64,000 nt of DNA from Rubrivivax gelatinosus IL144 (GTDB lineage Bacteria > Pseudomonadota > Gammaproteobacteria > Burkholderiales > Burkholderiaceae_C), in NCBI RefSeq assembly GCF_000284255.1, contig NC_017075.1:124001-188000 (forward strand), given 5' to 3'. Positions 16,242 to 25,385 of the stretch are shown here, in pieces. The position numbers and the translations under genes are program-made. Positions within the stretch are counted from its first letter, which is position 1. Each line of letters begins with the position of its first letter. The notes under the pieces are model-generated. The model worked only from the letters and a program-made list of their open reading frames with translations. It was not told where the DNA came from and made no database searches.

Positions 16242-17372
16242 ATGAACATCGGAGTGCCGCTGGAGACGTCCCCCGGGGAAACCCGCGTGGCCGTCACGCC
16301 AGAGACGGCGAAGAAACTGAAGGCGCAAGGCCACACCGTGAAGGTGCAGAGCGGCGCGGGCGTGGCGGCGAGTGCGCCGGACGAGGCCTACGCGGCCGTC
16401 GGCGCGGAGATCTGCGACCGTGCCACCGCGTTCGGCTGCGAGCTGGTGCTCAAGGTGCGCAGCCCGGATGCCGAGGAGCTCGCGCTGATGAAGCCCGGCA
16501 CGGCGCTGGTCGGCATGTTGAATCCTTTCGACAAGCCCGGCCTGCAGGCGCTGGCGAGCGCCGGCTTGACCGCCTTCGCGCTCGAAGCCGCGCCGCGCAC
16601 GACGCGGGCGCAGAGCATGGACGTGCTGTCCAGCCAGGCCAACATCGGCGGCTACAAGGCCGTGATGATGGCCGCGGACAAGTACCAGCGCCTGTTCCCG
16701 ATGCTGATGACCGCCGCCGGCACGATCAAGGCCGCGCGTGTCGTCATCCTGGGTGTCGGCGTCGCCGGCCTGCAGGCCATCGCCACGGCCAAGCGCCTGG
16801 GCGCGGTCATCGAGGCCTCCGACGTGCGTCCCAGCGTCAAGGAGCAGGTCGAGTCGCTGGGCGCCAAGTTCATCGAGGTGCCTTACGAGACGCCCGAGGA
16901 GAAGGAAGCCGCCGAAGGCGTCGGCGGCTACGCCCGCCCGATGCCGCAGAGCTGGCTGGACCGCCAGAAGGTCGAGGTCGCCAAGCGCGTCGCGCAGGCC
17001 GACATCGTCATCTCCACCGCGCTGATCCCGGGCCGTGCGGCGCCGGTGCTCGTCACCGAGGACATGGTCAAGGCCATGAAGCCGGGCTCGGTCATCGTCG
17101 ACATGGCCGCCGGCCGTGGCGCCGATGGCGTGGGCGGCAACTGCCCGCTGACCGAAGCCGGCCAGACGGTGAAGAAGCACGGCGTGACCATCATCGGCGA
17201 GACCAATCTGCCGGCGCTGGTGGCCGCGGACAGCTCCAGCCTGTACGCGCGCAACGTGCTCGATTTCCTCAAGCTCGTCGTCACCAAGGAAGGTGCGCTG
17301 CACGTGCCTGCCGACGACGACATCGTGCTCGCCTGCCTGATGGCGCAGGGCGGCGAACTGAAGAAGAACTGA
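16242..17372 (+). CDS. pntAa: NAD(P) transhydrogenase subunit alpha, part 1 (PntAa, NAD-binding)
   Basis: 376 residues, the soluble dI domain. The alanine-dehydrogenase/PNT fold is evident: N-terminal MNIGVPLETSPGETRVAVTP, the Rossmann motif VVILGVGVAGLQAIATAKRLGA, and the RQD-loop-like region before VSTALIPGR. It binds NAD(H) on the cytoplasmic side. The ATG at 16242 has GAGGAGA ten bases upstream. The three-gene split layout (Aa, Ab, B) matches Rhodospirillum rubrum. Proton-driven NADPH formation would support an NADPH-dependent phloroglucinol reductase, which could explain its position inside this cluster. Confidence 0.95.
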   Translation: MNIGVPLETSPGETRVAVTPETAKKLKAQGHTVKVQSGAGVAASAPDEAYAAVGAEICDRATAFGCELVLKVRSPDAEELALMKPGTALVGMLNPFDKPGLQALASAGLTAFALEAAPRTTRAQSMDVLSSQANIGGYKAVMMAADKYQRLFPMLMTAAGTIKAARVVILGVGVAGLQAIATAKRLGAVIEASDVRPSVKEQVESLGAKFIEVPYETPEEKEAAEGVGGYARPMPQSWLDRQKVEVAKRVAQADIVISTALIPGRAAPVLVTEDMVKAMKPGSVIVDMAAGRGADGVGGNCPLTEAGQTVKKHGVTIIGETNLPALVAADSSSLYARNVLDFLKLVVTKEGALHVPADDDIVLACLMAQGGELKKN

Positions 17373-17383
17373 AGGAGGCGGCG

Positions 17384-17698
17384 ATGGAAATCGTGAGCCA
17401 TACCGTCACGAACCTGATCATTTTCATGCTGGCGATCTACGTGGGTTACCACGTGGTGTGGAACGTGACGCCGGCGCTGCACACGCCGCTGATGGCGGTG
17501 ACGAACGCGATCTCGGCGATCGTGATCGTGGGCGCCATGCTGGCGGCGGCGCTGACCGAGACCGACCTGGGCAAGACCATGGGCGTGCTGGCCGTGGCGC
17601 TGTGCGCGGTCAACGTCTTCGGCGGCTTCCTGGTCACGCGGCGAATGCTGGAGATGTTCAAGAAGAAGCCCGCGAAGAAGGCTGCGGGGGAGAAGTGA
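17384..17698 (+). CDS. pntAb: NAD(P) transhydrogenase subunit alpha, part 2 (PntAb, membrane)
   Basis: 104 residues with about three to four membrane helices (NLIIFMLAIYVGYHVVW, AISAIVIVGAMLAAAL, TMGVLAVALCAVNVFGGFLVTRRML) and a basic Lys-rich tail. This is the short dII part of the alpha subunit. GGAGG lies just upstream, and the gene is 11 bases after pntAa, so it is co-translated. Confidence 0.95.
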   Translation: MEIVSHTVTNLIIFMLAIYVGYHVVWNVTPALHTPLMAVTNAISAIVIVGAMLAAALTETDLGKTMGVLAVALCAVNVFGGFLVTRRMLEMFKKKPAKKAAGEK

Positions 17699-17752
17699 GA
17701 TGAATCCGAACCTGTTCCAACCGAGGGCTCGCGTGGCCCGGGGAGCACGAGC

Positions 17753-19177
17753 ATGAGCGCGAGCCTCGTCACCCTGCTGTATCTGGTCGCGAGCATCTGC
17801 TTCATCCAGGCGCTCAAGGGGCTGTCGCACCCGACCACCTCGATCCGCGGCAACGTCTTCGGCATGGTCGGCATGACGATCGCCGTGCTGACCACCGCCG
17901 CGCTGATCGTCAAGCTCGCCGGTGGCGGCGTCGCCGGGCTGGGCTACGTGCTCGTCGGCCTGGTCGTCGGCGGCGGCGCCGGTGCCGTGATGGCGCAGCG
18001 CGTCGAGATGACCAAGATGCCCGAGCTGGTGGCCTTCATGCACAGCATGATCGGCCTGGCGGCGGTCTTCATCGCGGTGGCCGTCGTCGCCGAGCCGCAG
18101 GCTTTCGCGATCGCGCCGGCCGGCGAGCCGATCCCCGTCGGCAACCGCATCGAGCTGTTCCTGGGGGCGGCCATCGGCGCGATCACCTTCAGCGGCTCGG
18201 TCATCGCCTTCGGCAAGCTCTCGGGCAAGTACAAGTTCCGCCTGTTCCAGGGTGCGCCGGTGCGTTTTGCCGGCCAGCACTGGCTGAACCTCGTGCTCGG
18301 CCTCGCGACGATCGGCCTGGGCATCGCGTTCGCGGCGACGCAGCGCTTCGAGTTCTTCATCGTGCTGATCGCGCTGGCCTTCGTGCTCGGCGTGCTGCTG
18401 ATCATCCCGATCGGCGGCGCCGACATGCCGGTCGTGGTGTCGATGCTCAACAGCTACTCGGGCTGGGCGGCGGCCGGCATCGGCTTCAGCCTGAACAACA
18501 GCATGCTGATCATCGCCGGCTCGCTGGTGGGCAGCTCGGGGGCGATCCTCAGCTACATCATGTGCAAGGCGATGAACCGCTCGTTCTTCAACGTCATCCT
18601 GGGCGGCTTCGGCGGCGAAGGCACGACGGCGGCGGCGGGCGGCCAGGCGCAGCGCAGCGTCAAGAGCGGCAGCGCCGACGACGCGGCCTTCATCCTGGGC
18701 AACGCCGAGACGGTGATCATCGTTCCGGGCTACGGCCTGGCGGTGGCCCGTGCGCAGCACGCGGTGAAGGAACTGGCGGCCAAGCTCACCGAGAAGGGCG
18801 TGACGGTGAAGTACGCCATCCACCCGGTGGCTGGGCGCATGCCGGGGCACATGAACGTGCTGCTGGCCGAGGCCGAGGTGCCCTACGACCAGGTCTTCGA
18901 GATGGAAGACATCAACGCCGAGTTCGGCCAGGCCGACGTGGCGATCATCCTGGGCGCCAACGACGTCGTGAACCCGGCCGCGCATGTGAAGGGCAGCCCG
19001 ATCTACGGCATGCCGATCCTGGAGGCCTACAAGGCCAAGACGGTGATCGTGAACAAGCGTTCGATGGCCTCGGGCTACGCCGGCCTGGACAACGAACTGT
19101 TCTACATGGACAAGACCATGATGGTCTTCGGCGACGCCAAGAAGGTCGTCGAGGACATGGTCAAGTCGGTCGATTGA
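17753..19177 (+). CDS. pntB: NAD(P) transhydrogenase subunit beta (PntB)
   Basis: 474 residues. About eight to nine membrane helices form dII, followed by the NADP-binding dIII with GYGLAVARAQHAVKEL and HPVAGRMPGHMNVLLAEA, both diagnostic for PntB. It completes the proton-translocating transhydrogenase. The short spacer after pntAb contains an in-frame ATG at 17701 with no convincing product. Two near-identical terminators follow (19216 and 19521). Confidence 0.96.
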   Translation: MSASLVTLLYLVASICFIQALKGLSHPTTSIRGNVFGMVGMTIAVLTTAALIVKLAGGGVAGLGYVLVGLVVGGGAGAVMAQRVEMTKMPELVAFMHSMIGLAAVFIAVAVVAEPQAFAIAPAGEPIPVGNRIELFLGAAIGAITFSGSVIAFGKLSGKYKFRLFQGAPVRFAGQHWLNLVLGLATIGLGIAFAATQRFEFFIVLIALAFVLGVLLIIPIGGADMPVVVSMLNSYSGWAAAGIGFSLNNSMLIIAGSLVGSSGAILSYIMCKAMNRSFFNVILGGFGGEGTTAAAGGQAQRSVKSGSADDAAFILGNAETVIIVPGYGLAVARAQHAVKELAAKLTEKGVTVKYAIHPVAGRMPGHMNVLLAEAEVPYDQVFEMEDINAEFGQADVAIILGANDVVNPAAHVKGSPIYGMPILEAYKAKTVIVNKRSMASGYAGLDNELFYMDKTMMVFGDAKKVVEDMVKSVD

Positions 19178-19243
19178 ACCCGGACTGACGCACAGGAACT
19201 CCGCGTCTTTTCGTTGGGCCGGCAGTCTGCCGGCCCTTTTTTA
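19172..19243 (+). repeat. pntB 3' end plus terminator, copy 1 of a direct repeat
   Basis: GATTGAACCCGGACTGACGC, a short variable stretch, then CGTTGGGCCGGC...GCCGGCCC and a T run recur at 19478-19549. The terminator stem here is GGGCCGGCA-GTC-TGCCGGCCC (19216-19236) with six T residues. Confidence 0.75.
19216..19242 (+). terminator. Rho-independent terminator after pntB
   Basis: Nine-base-pair GC stem with a 3-nt loop, then TTTTTT. Confidence 0.9.
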
Positions 19244-19477
19244 TTGGCGATCGTTTCCTTCGATGGAGCGATCGGAAACGACGATTTCACCTCGTGGCGC
19301 CTTCGGTTCAGACTGCGCGCATTCGCTCTTCGCGCACCGGAATGCCGGCAAAGCGCCGGAACGAATGTCCGCAGTCCATCGGCTTCGGCTCGCGCGCACC
19401 TCAGCCCTGCATCAGCGGCTGCAGCGTCCTACCCACGCGCTGCAGCAACGCCATACGCCCCGGCCCGGGGCGGCACG
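19244..19477. other. Non-coding stretch between the two terminator copies
   Basis: No supported gene. It contains a TCGTTTCC/GGAAACGA inverted pair (about 19253-19282) and a short GCTGCAGC-type dyad. The stretch between 19178 and 19562 otherwise holds only the two terminators. Confidence 0.5.
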
Positions 19478-19549
19478 ATTGAACCCGGACTGACGCTCTC
19501 AGCCATTGCGTCGTTTCGTTGGGCCGGCTCACGCCGGCCCGTTTTTTTT
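19478..19549 (+). repeat. pntB 3' end plus terminator, copy 2 of a direct repeat
   Basis: Repeats the last codons of pntB and its trailing GAACCCGGACTGACGC, then a terminator stem GGGCCGGC-TCAC-GCCGGCCC (19521-19540) and eight T residues. It suggests a local duplication of the operon end. Confidence 0.75.
19521..19549 (+). terminator. Second terminator between pntB and the convergent lysR gene
   Basis: Eight-base-pair GC stem with TCAC loop and a T8 run; it lies 14 bases beyond the stop of the converging LysR gene. Confidence 0.85.
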
Positions 19550-19562
19550 GGGTCGACCGCGT

Positions 19563-20468
19563 TCAGGCGCGGCCGGCCGAACTCTTGCGCTGGCGGATCA
19601 GCTCCAGCATCGCCCCGGCGGCGATCGACAGCGGCCGGTCCTTGCGCCAGAGCACGTGGATCGGCCGCGTGATGCCCGGCGGCGCCAGCGGCACGGCCAC
19701 CAGCTCGGGGTGGCGGAACTGGGTCAGCGCCAGCTCCGGCAGCAGGCTCACGCCCAGGCCGTGGCGGATCAGCCCGGCCACCGTCGACAGGTAGTTGACC
19801 TGGAAGGTCGACGAGGTGACGCCGGTCGCACCGACCGCGTTGACGACGTGCTGGTGCACGCTGGTCTGGCGCGACAGGCGGATGAAGTCGCAGCCGTCCA
19901 GGTCTTCGAGCGAGACGCTTTCGAGGCGTGCGACACGGTGGTCGCGCCGGCACACGAGGTAGAAGCGGTCGCTGTGGAAGTGTTCGCTGCAGTATTCGTC
20001 CAGCGGCGTGTTCGGCGCCGCGATGGCGATGTCGGCTTCGCCGCTGTTGAGCAGCTGCATGCAGGTGTCCGACAGCACGTCGTAGACCTCGACCGCGATG
20101 CCCGAGTACAGGCTGCGGAACTCGCCGATCACCGGCGGCAGCCAGTCGCCCGAGATCGACGGCAGCGCCGCGATGCCGACACGGCCCTTCTTCTTCGCCA
20201 CCAGGTCGTTGAGGTTGCTGAAGGTGCGTTCGATCTCGTCGACCAGGTGGCGCGCCGCGTCGGCGAACAGCGCGCCCTCGGGCGTCAGCACGACGTTGCG
20301 CGTGTCGCGGTCGAACAGCCGCGTGCCGACGTCCTCCTCCAGGCGCTGGATCATGCCGCTCAGCGTGGACTGCGAGACGTGGCAGTGCTCGGCCGCGCGC
20401 GTGAAGTTCTTCTGCTCGACCAGTGTCAGGAAGGCCTTCAGCAGTCGGAAGGAGACATTAATCGCCAT
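19563..20468 (-). CDS. LysR-family transcriptional regulator, divergent from the CitMHS gene
   Basis: 301 residues. The N-terminal winged HTH (FRLLKAFLTLVEQKNFTRAAEHCHVSQSTLSGMIQRLEEDVGTRLFDR) is followed by a periplasmic-binding-like effector domain (GRVGIAALPSISGDWLP onward). It is transcribed away from the CitMHS-AtuA-CoA-transferase genes across a 219-base spacer, the usual layout for a LysR activator of the adjacent operon. The effector is probably the organic acid imported by the neighbouring carrier. No signs of truncation. Confidence 0.93.
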   Translation of the reverse strand: MAINVSFRLLKAFLTLVEQKNFTRAAEHCHVSQSTLSGMIQRLEEDVGTRLFDRDTRNVVLTPEGALFADAARHLVDEIERTFSNLNDLVAKKKGRVGIAALPSISGDWLPPVIGEFRSLYSGIAVEVYDVLSDTCMQLLNSGEADIAIAAPNTPLDEYCSEHFHSDRFYLVCRRDHRVARLESVSLEDLDGCDFIRLSRQTSVHQHVVNAVGATGVTSSTFQVNYLSTVAGLIRHGLGVSLLPELALTQFRHPELVAVPLAPPGITRPIHVLWRKDRPLSIAAGAMLELIRQRKSSAGRA

Positions 20469-20687
20469 CGCCGATCAATCCATCGAAAACGACAATTTTA
20501 CAGAATAAATAGCCCGGCCGACACTATGGACACCGGACGAATGTTATGCAACCCCGGATCGTGTTCGACAGCCCCATGCATTAGCAACGCAAAGCAAAGT
20601 CGACCCCGCCCGTCGGAGATGGCAGTCCGGTCCCGTTCAAATGAGTTAGCGCCCATCGGGTAACGATAAAGGGCTGAGGGGTTATTA

Positions 20688-21983
20688 ATGTTGGCATTGC
20701 TAGGCCTATTGACGATCGTCGTGATGCTCGCGGCGATCATGACGAAGAAGCTGTCACCGATGGTGGCGCTGATTTCGATTCCGATCATTGCCGCCCTGAT
20801 CGGCGGCTTCGGTCTCGAAACCGGCAAACACATCGTGGCCGGCGTCAAGAACATGGCGCCGATCATCGGCATGTTCATCTTCGCAATCCTGTATTTCGGC
20901 ATCGTCACCGACGCCGGCATGCTGGACCCGATCATCAACCGCATCCTGAAGACGGTCGGCACGAAGCCGGCGCGCATCACGATGGGCACGGCGCTGCTGG
21001 CGCTGATCATCCACCTCGACGGCTCGGGTGCCGTGACCTTCCTGGTCACGATCCCGGCGATGATCCAGATCTACGACCGCCTGGGCATGGACAAACGTGT
21101 CCTGGCGGCGTGCGCGTCATTGGCGGCGGGGGTGAACTTCCTGCCGTGGACCGGGCCGGTGATCCGCGCCTCGGCGGCGCTGCACATCCCGGTGTCGGAG
21201 ATCTTCCTGCCGCTGCTGCCGGTGCAGATCGTCGGCCTGGCCTTCGTCTTCGGCACCGCCTGGTACCTGGGCAAGCGTGAAGAGAAGCGCCTGGGCCTGG
21301 GCAACGGTTCCGAGCACGTCGTCGTCGAACGCACGCTCAAGCCCGAAGAAGAGGCCCTGCGCCGTCCGAAGAACTTCTGGATCAACATCGTCCTGACGCT
21401 GATCGTCATGGGCGTGATGATTTCCGGCAAGGTCGAGCCGGTGGTGATGTTCATGATCGGCACGGTCCTCGCGCTGATCATCAACTACCCCAACGTCGAC
21501 ATGCAGCGCCAGCGCGTGGATTCGCACGCCAAGGCCGCGCTGCTGATGGCCTCGATCCTGCTGGCCGCCGGCGTCTTCACCGGCGTCATGAAGGGCACCG
21601 GCATGCTGACCGCGATGGCGCAGAGCGTCGCCGGCCACGTGCCGCAGGACATGGCGTCGCACATCCCGTTCGTGCTCGGCATCCTGTCGATGCCGCTGAG
21701 CCTGCTGTTCGACCCCGACTCGTTCTACTTCGGCGTGCTGCCGGTGCTGGCCGAGGTCTGCAAGATGCTCGACGTGCCGTCGATCCAGGTCGCCCAGGCC
21801 GCGCTGCTCGGCCAGATGACCACGGGCTTCCCGGTGAGCCCGCTGACCCCCGCCACCTTCCTCGTCGTCGGCCTGTGCCGCATCGAGCTCGGCGACCACC
21901 AGAAGTTCTCGATTCCGCTGCTGTGGGGCGCATCCATCGTGATGACGCTGGCCTGCGTGCTGTTCGGAGTCTTCCCCCTCTGA
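20688..21983 (+). CDS. CitMHS-family organic acid / H+ (Mg-citrate type) symporter
   Basis: 431 residues, about 12 membrane helices. It starts [21 protein letters not shown] and carries the family-typical [19 protein letters not shown] and [15 protein letters not shown] segments. A late motif [22 protein letters not shown] also fits CitMHS. Members import divalent-metal citrate or related tricarboxylates. GAGGGG lies six bases before the ATG. The genes downstream (AtuA-like pair, CoA-transferase) suggest the imported acid is a branched or tricarboxylic compound activated with CoA. Substrate unknown. Confidence 0.9.
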   Translation: MLALLGLLTIVVMLAAIMTKKLSPMVALISIPIIAALIGGFGLETGKHIVAGVKNMAPIIGMFIFAILYFGIVTDAGMLDPIINRILKTVGTKPARITMGTALLALIIHLDGSGAVTFLVTIPAMIQIYDRLGMDKRVLAACASLAAGVNFLPWTGPVIRASAALHIPVSEIFLPLLPVQIVGLAFVFGTAWYLGKREEKRLGLGNGSEHVVVERTLKPEEEALRRPKNFWINIVLTLIVMGVMISGKVEPVVMFMIGTVLALIINYPNVDMQRQRVDSHAKAALLMASILLAAGVFTGVMKGTGMLTAMAQSVAGHVPQDMASHIPFVLGILSMPLSLLFDPDSFYFGVLPVLAEVCKMLDVPSIQVAQAALLGQMTTGFPVSPLTPATFLVVGLCRIELGDHQKFSIPLLWGASIVMTLACVLFGVFPL

Positions 21984-22050
21984 CGCGAGACGCGTCCCCG
22001 TGCCGGCCGCCGAGGCGGCCCGCGCGGACCATCGAAGAAAGAAGGACACG

Positions 22051-23382
22051 ATGAAAACCATCCGCATCGGTGCCGGTGCCGGCTACTCCGGCGACCGCAT
22101 CGAACCCGCCGTCGAACTCGCCGCCAAGGGCGGCATCGACTACCTCGTCTACGAGTGCCTGGCCGAACGCACGATCGGCCTGGCCCAGCAGGCGAAGATG
22201 AAGGATCCGAAGGCCGGCTACGACGCGCTGCTCGAAGCGCGCATGCGTTCGGTGCTGCCGCTGTGCCGCGCCAACGGCATCAAGCTGATCTCCAACATGG
22301 GCGCGGCCAACCCGGTCGCCGCGGTCGAGAAGGTGCGCGAGATCGCCGCCGAGCTGGGCCTCACCGGCCTGAAGATCGCCGCCGTCACCGGCGACGACGT
22401 GCTCGAGGTCGTCAAGACCACCGACCTGCCGCTGATGGAAACCGGCGAGTCGATCCGCACGCTCGACGGCAAGATCGTCTCGGCCAACGCCTACCTGGGC
22501 GTCGAGCCGCTGCTCGAGGCGCTGCGCGGCGGTGCCGACGTCATCATCAGCGGCCGCGTCGCCGACCCGGCGCTGTTCATGGCGCCGCTGATCCACGAGT
22601 TCGGCTGGAAGCTCGACGACTGGGACAAGCTCGGCAAGGGCACGCTGGTGGGCCACCTGCTGGAGTGCGGCGGCCAGGTCACCGGCGGCTACTTCGCCGA
22701 CCCGGGCGTCAAGGACGTCGCCGGCCTGGCGCGCCTGGGCTTCCCGATCGCCGAGGTCAGCGAAGACGGCACCGCCGTCATCACCAAGGTCGAAGGTTCC
22801 GGCGGCCAGGTGCGCGTGGCCACCTGCAAGGAGCAGATGCTCTACGAGATCCACGACCCGCGCACCTACTTCACGCCCGACGTCGTCGCCGACTTCTCGC
22901 AGGTGACGATGACCCAGATCGGCCCCGACCGCGTGCAGGTCGCCGGCGCCACCGGCCGCGAGCGCACGCCGACGCTGAAGGTGTCGGTCGGCTACCGCGA
23001 CGGCTACATCGGCGAAGGCCAGATGTCCTATGCCGGCCCCGGCGCCCAGGCGCGCGGCGAACTCGCGCTGCAGATCGTCGAGCAGCGCCTGTCGCTGACC
23101 GGCGTGAAGTTCTCCGAGGTCCGCTACGACCTGATCGGCGTGAACTCGATCCACACCCGCCCGAACCCGGCCGAGCCCGGCGAGGTGCGTGTGCGCGTCG
23201 CGGCGCGCACGACGACGCAGAAGGACGCGGTGGCCATCGGCAACGAGGTCGAGACGCTCTACACCAACGGCCCCGCCGGCGGCGGTGGCGCCACCAAGTC
23301 GGCCAAGGAAGTGCTGGCGATCCTGTCGGTGCTGCTGCCGCGTGCCAGCGTCAAGCCCGCCGTCACCTACGTGGAGGTCTGA
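22051..23382 (+). CDS. AtuA-family protein (DUF1446)
   Basis: 443 residues matching the acyclic terpene utilisation AtuA family: N-terminal MKTIRIGAGAGYSGDRIEPAVELA, YLVYECLAERTI, SNMGAANP, and the middle HLLECGGQVTGGYFADPG. AtuA of Pseudomonas is needed for citronellol/geraniol catabolism, but its reaction is not established. Here it sits between a CitMHS carrier and a CoA-transferase, next to the small partner at 23384, rather than with acyl-CoA carboxylases. So it probably serves another branched or hydroxy acid. A good SD (GAAGGA) is present. Confidence 0.9.
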   Translation: MKTIRIGAGAGYSGDRIEPAVELAAKGGIDYLVYECLAERTIGLAQQAKMKDPKAGYDALLEARMRSVLPLCRANGIKLISNMGAANPVAAVEKVREIAAELGLTGLKIAAVTGDDVLEVVKTTDLPLMETGESIRTLDGKIVSANAYLGVEPLLEALRGGADVIISGRVADPALFMAPLIHEFGWKLDDWDKLGKGTLVGHLLECGGQVTGGYFADPGVKDVAGLARLGFPIAEVSEDGTAVITKVEGSGGQVRVATCKEQMLYEIHDPRTYFTPDVVADFSQVTMTQIGPDRVQVAGATGRERTPTLKVSVGYRDGYIGEGQMSYAGPGAQARGELALQIVEQRLSLTGVKFSEVRYDLIGVNSIHTRPNPAEPGEVRVRVAARTTTQKDAVAIGNEVETLYTNGPAGGGGATKSAKEVLAILSVLLPRASVKPAVTYVEV

Positions 23383-23383
23383 A

Positions 23384-23695
23384 ATGAAAGTCCGTGACAT
23401 CGCCCACTCGCGTACCGGCGACAAGGGCAACATCTCCAACATCTCGATCATCGCCTTCGACGCCAAGGACTACGAGCGCCTGGCCAAGGCGCTGACGCCC
23501 GAGGTCGTGCGCCGGCACTTCGCCTGGGTCGTCAAGGGCGAGGTCGAGCGCTACGAGCTGCCGCAGCTGGGCGCGCTGAACTTCGTCATGACCCAGGCCC
23601 TGGGCGGCGGCGTGACGCGCTCGCTGGCGCTGGACCCGCACGGCAAGTGCCTGAGTTCGTACCTGCTCGAGTACGACCTGCCGGACGAACAGTGA
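23384..23695 (+). CDS. AtuA-associated small protein
   Basis: 103 residues. It begins MKVRDIAHSRTGDKGNISNISI, the signature of the small domain often fused to or encoded after AtuA. It overlaps the next gene by one base and follows AtuA by one base, so the two are likely co-translated subunits. Function unknown. Confidence 0.88.
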   Translation: MKVRDIAHSRTGDKGNISNISIIAFDAKDYERLAKALTPEVVRRHFAWVVKGEVERYELPQLGALNFVMTQALGGGVTRSLALDPHGKCLSSYLLEYDLPDEQ

Positions 23696-24354
23696 TGGCC
23701 GGCAAGCAGATCGCCTGGGACGCCGTCGGCGCCCTGTTCCGCAACGGCATGAAAGTCATGTACGGCGGCTTCATGGGGGTCGGCACGCCCGCGGGCATCG
23801 TCGAGGCGATGTGCGCGGCCGACCTGCGCGAGCTGGAGCTGATCGGCAACGACACCGGGGTGCCGATCCCCGGCGTCGCGCCGCTGATCAGCCAGCGCCG
23901 CGTGCGCCGGCTCGTGGCCTCGCACATCGGCACCAATCCCGAGACCGGCAAGCAGATGCTGGCCGGCGAGCTGGAGGTCGAGCTGGTGCCGCAGGGCACG
24001 CTGGCCGAGCGCATCCGCTGCGGCGGTGCCGGCCTCGGCGGCTTCCTCACGCCGACCGGCGTCGGTACCGTCGTCGAGGAAGGAAAGACGCGTTTGAAGG
24101 TCGGCTGGACCGACTACCTGCTCGAGCTGCCGCTGCGTGCCGACATCGCCATCGTCAAGGCCGCGCGCGCCGACCGCCTGGGCAACCTGGTCTACGAACG
24201 CGCGGCGCGCAACTTCAACCCGCTGATCGCGCTGGCGGCCGACGTCGTCATCGCCGAGGTCGACGAGATCGTCGAGCCGGGCACGCTGGACCCCGACCTG
24301 GTGATGACGCCGGGCGTGGTGGTCGACTACATCGTGCCGGCAAGGAGCCATTGA
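23695..24354 (+). CDS. 3-oxoacid CoA-transferase subunit A (second copy)
   Basis: 219 residues, paralogous to 10838: KVMYGGFMGVGTPAG, SHIGTNPETGKQM and LGGFLTPTGVGTVVE. It is coupled to the AtuA-associated gene through a TGATG overlap. Substrate specificity may differ from the first pair because of its AtuA/CitMHS context. Confidence 0.93.
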   Translation: MAGKQIAWDAVGALFRNGMKVMYGGFMGVGTPAGIVEAMCAADLRELELIGNDTGVPIPGVAPLISQRRVRRLVASHIGTNPETGKQMLAGELEVELVPQGTLAERIRCGGAGLGGFLTPTGVGTVVEEGKTRLKVGWTDYLLELPLRADIAIVKAARADRLGNLVYERAARNFNPLIALAADVVIAEVDEIVEPGTLDPDLVMTPGVVVDYIVPARSH

Positions 24355-25017
24355 ATGGATGCCAAGTCCGTGATCGCCTGCCGCGTGGCGCAGGAACTGC
24401 ACGACGGCGACGTCGTCAACCTGGGCATCGGCACGCCGACGCTGGTGCCGCGTTACCTGCCGCCGGGCGTGCAGGTGACGCTGCAGTCGGAGAACGGCTT
24501 CGTCGGCATGGGGCCGCTGCAGGGCGAGCCGCAGCCGGGCGTCGTCAACGCCGGCGGCCAGCCCTGCGGGCTGGTGCCCGGCGCCGCCTTCTTCGACAGC
24601 GCGATGTCCTTCATGCTGATCCGCGGCGGCCACGTCGACCTGACGGTGCTCGGCGGCCTCGAAGTCGACCGGCAGGGCAACCTCGCCAACTGGATGGTGC
24701 CCGGCAAGATGGTGCCCGGAATGGGCGGTGCAATGGACCTCGTGACCGGCGCCAAGCGCGTCATCGTCGCGATGGAGCATTGCACGCGCAATGGCGGCCC
24801 GAAGATTCTCGAACGCTGCCAATTGCCGCTGACCGCGTGTAATTGCGTCGACATGATCGTCACCGAAATGGCGGTCTTCCGGCGCGACGACGACGGTCTG
24901 GTGCTCGAGGAACTGGGCCCCGGCGTCAGCGAGGACGACGTTCGCCGCGGCACCGCGGCGGCCTACCGCACATCGCCGACGCTGCGCCAGATGGTCCTGC
25001 CGGGCCTCGCCGCCTGA
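24355..25017 (+). CDS. 3-oxoacid CoA-transferase subunit B (second copy)
   Basis: 220 residues. It has the SENG catalytic region (QSENGFVGMGP) and GGHVDLTVLGGLEVDRQ. The start directly abuts the stop of subunit A. It closes the LysR-linked operon; the spacer that follows carries a composite promoter for the next operon. Confidence 0.93.
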   Translation: MDAKSVIACRVAQELHDGDVVNLGIGTPTLVPRYLPPGVQVTLQSENGFVGMGPLQGEPQPGVVNAGGQPCGLVPGAAFFDSAMSFMLIRGGHVDLTVLGGLEVDRQGNLANWMVPGKMVPGMGGAMDLVTGAKRVIVAMEHCTRNGGPKILERCQLPLTACNCVDMIVTEMAVFRRDDDGLVLEELGPGVSEDDVRRGTAAAYRTSPTLRQMVLPGLAA

Positions 25018-25183
25018 GGCCCGCGGCGGCCGTGCCTCCGTGGCTCGGCTGCCGAGCGGCCCGGTCCAAGCGACGTGATGCATGGAGATTCGCGTAAGTG
25101 GGCACTGACCGCACGTGCCGGGCAGGGCGTTGGCGTGCTGCGCCACGGCCTGCTTGCGCGCGCCGCGCGGCGCTCCGGCGGCG

Positions 25184-25257
25184 TTGATCCAGCGCAAAAC
25201 GAGGATGGCAACGCTTGCCATTTCACGGCCCTGCCGGTCGGGCGTCGGCGATACCGT
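25184..25257 (+). promoter_or_regulatory. Composite catabolic promoter, copy 4 (before the MaoC-Pta/ackA/thiolase operon)
   Basis: TTGAT-N4-CGCAA (25184-25197), eight bases, then TGGCAACGCTTGCCA (25206-25220), then 31 bases and TACCGT (25252-25257). Order and spacing equal those at 9260, 32108 and 34681. The outer TTCGC-N5-GCGAA dyad is not conserved here. The 25018-25385 gap otherwise holds an untranslated leader of about 120 bases and no supported gene. Confidence 0.75.
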
Positions 25258-25385
25258 TTCGTCCATCGTCAATAAAGCCTTCGCGGCGAATTGGCGACAC
25301 GAGACGCTCAAGAGCGTGGTCCTGCCGGGCAAATGGAAATAGCCGATCGGGCCACGACGAATAACGAATTCTGCTGGGTGATCCC

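Noticed and set aside
19263..19493. 76-codon ORF between the two pntB terminators
   Set aside because: No SD, no recognisable motif, and it overlaps the repeated terminator region; non-coding is more likely.
25018..25385. Small ORFs at 25075-25342
   Set aside because: They overlap composite promoter copy 4, lack SD sequences and show no protein-like composition.
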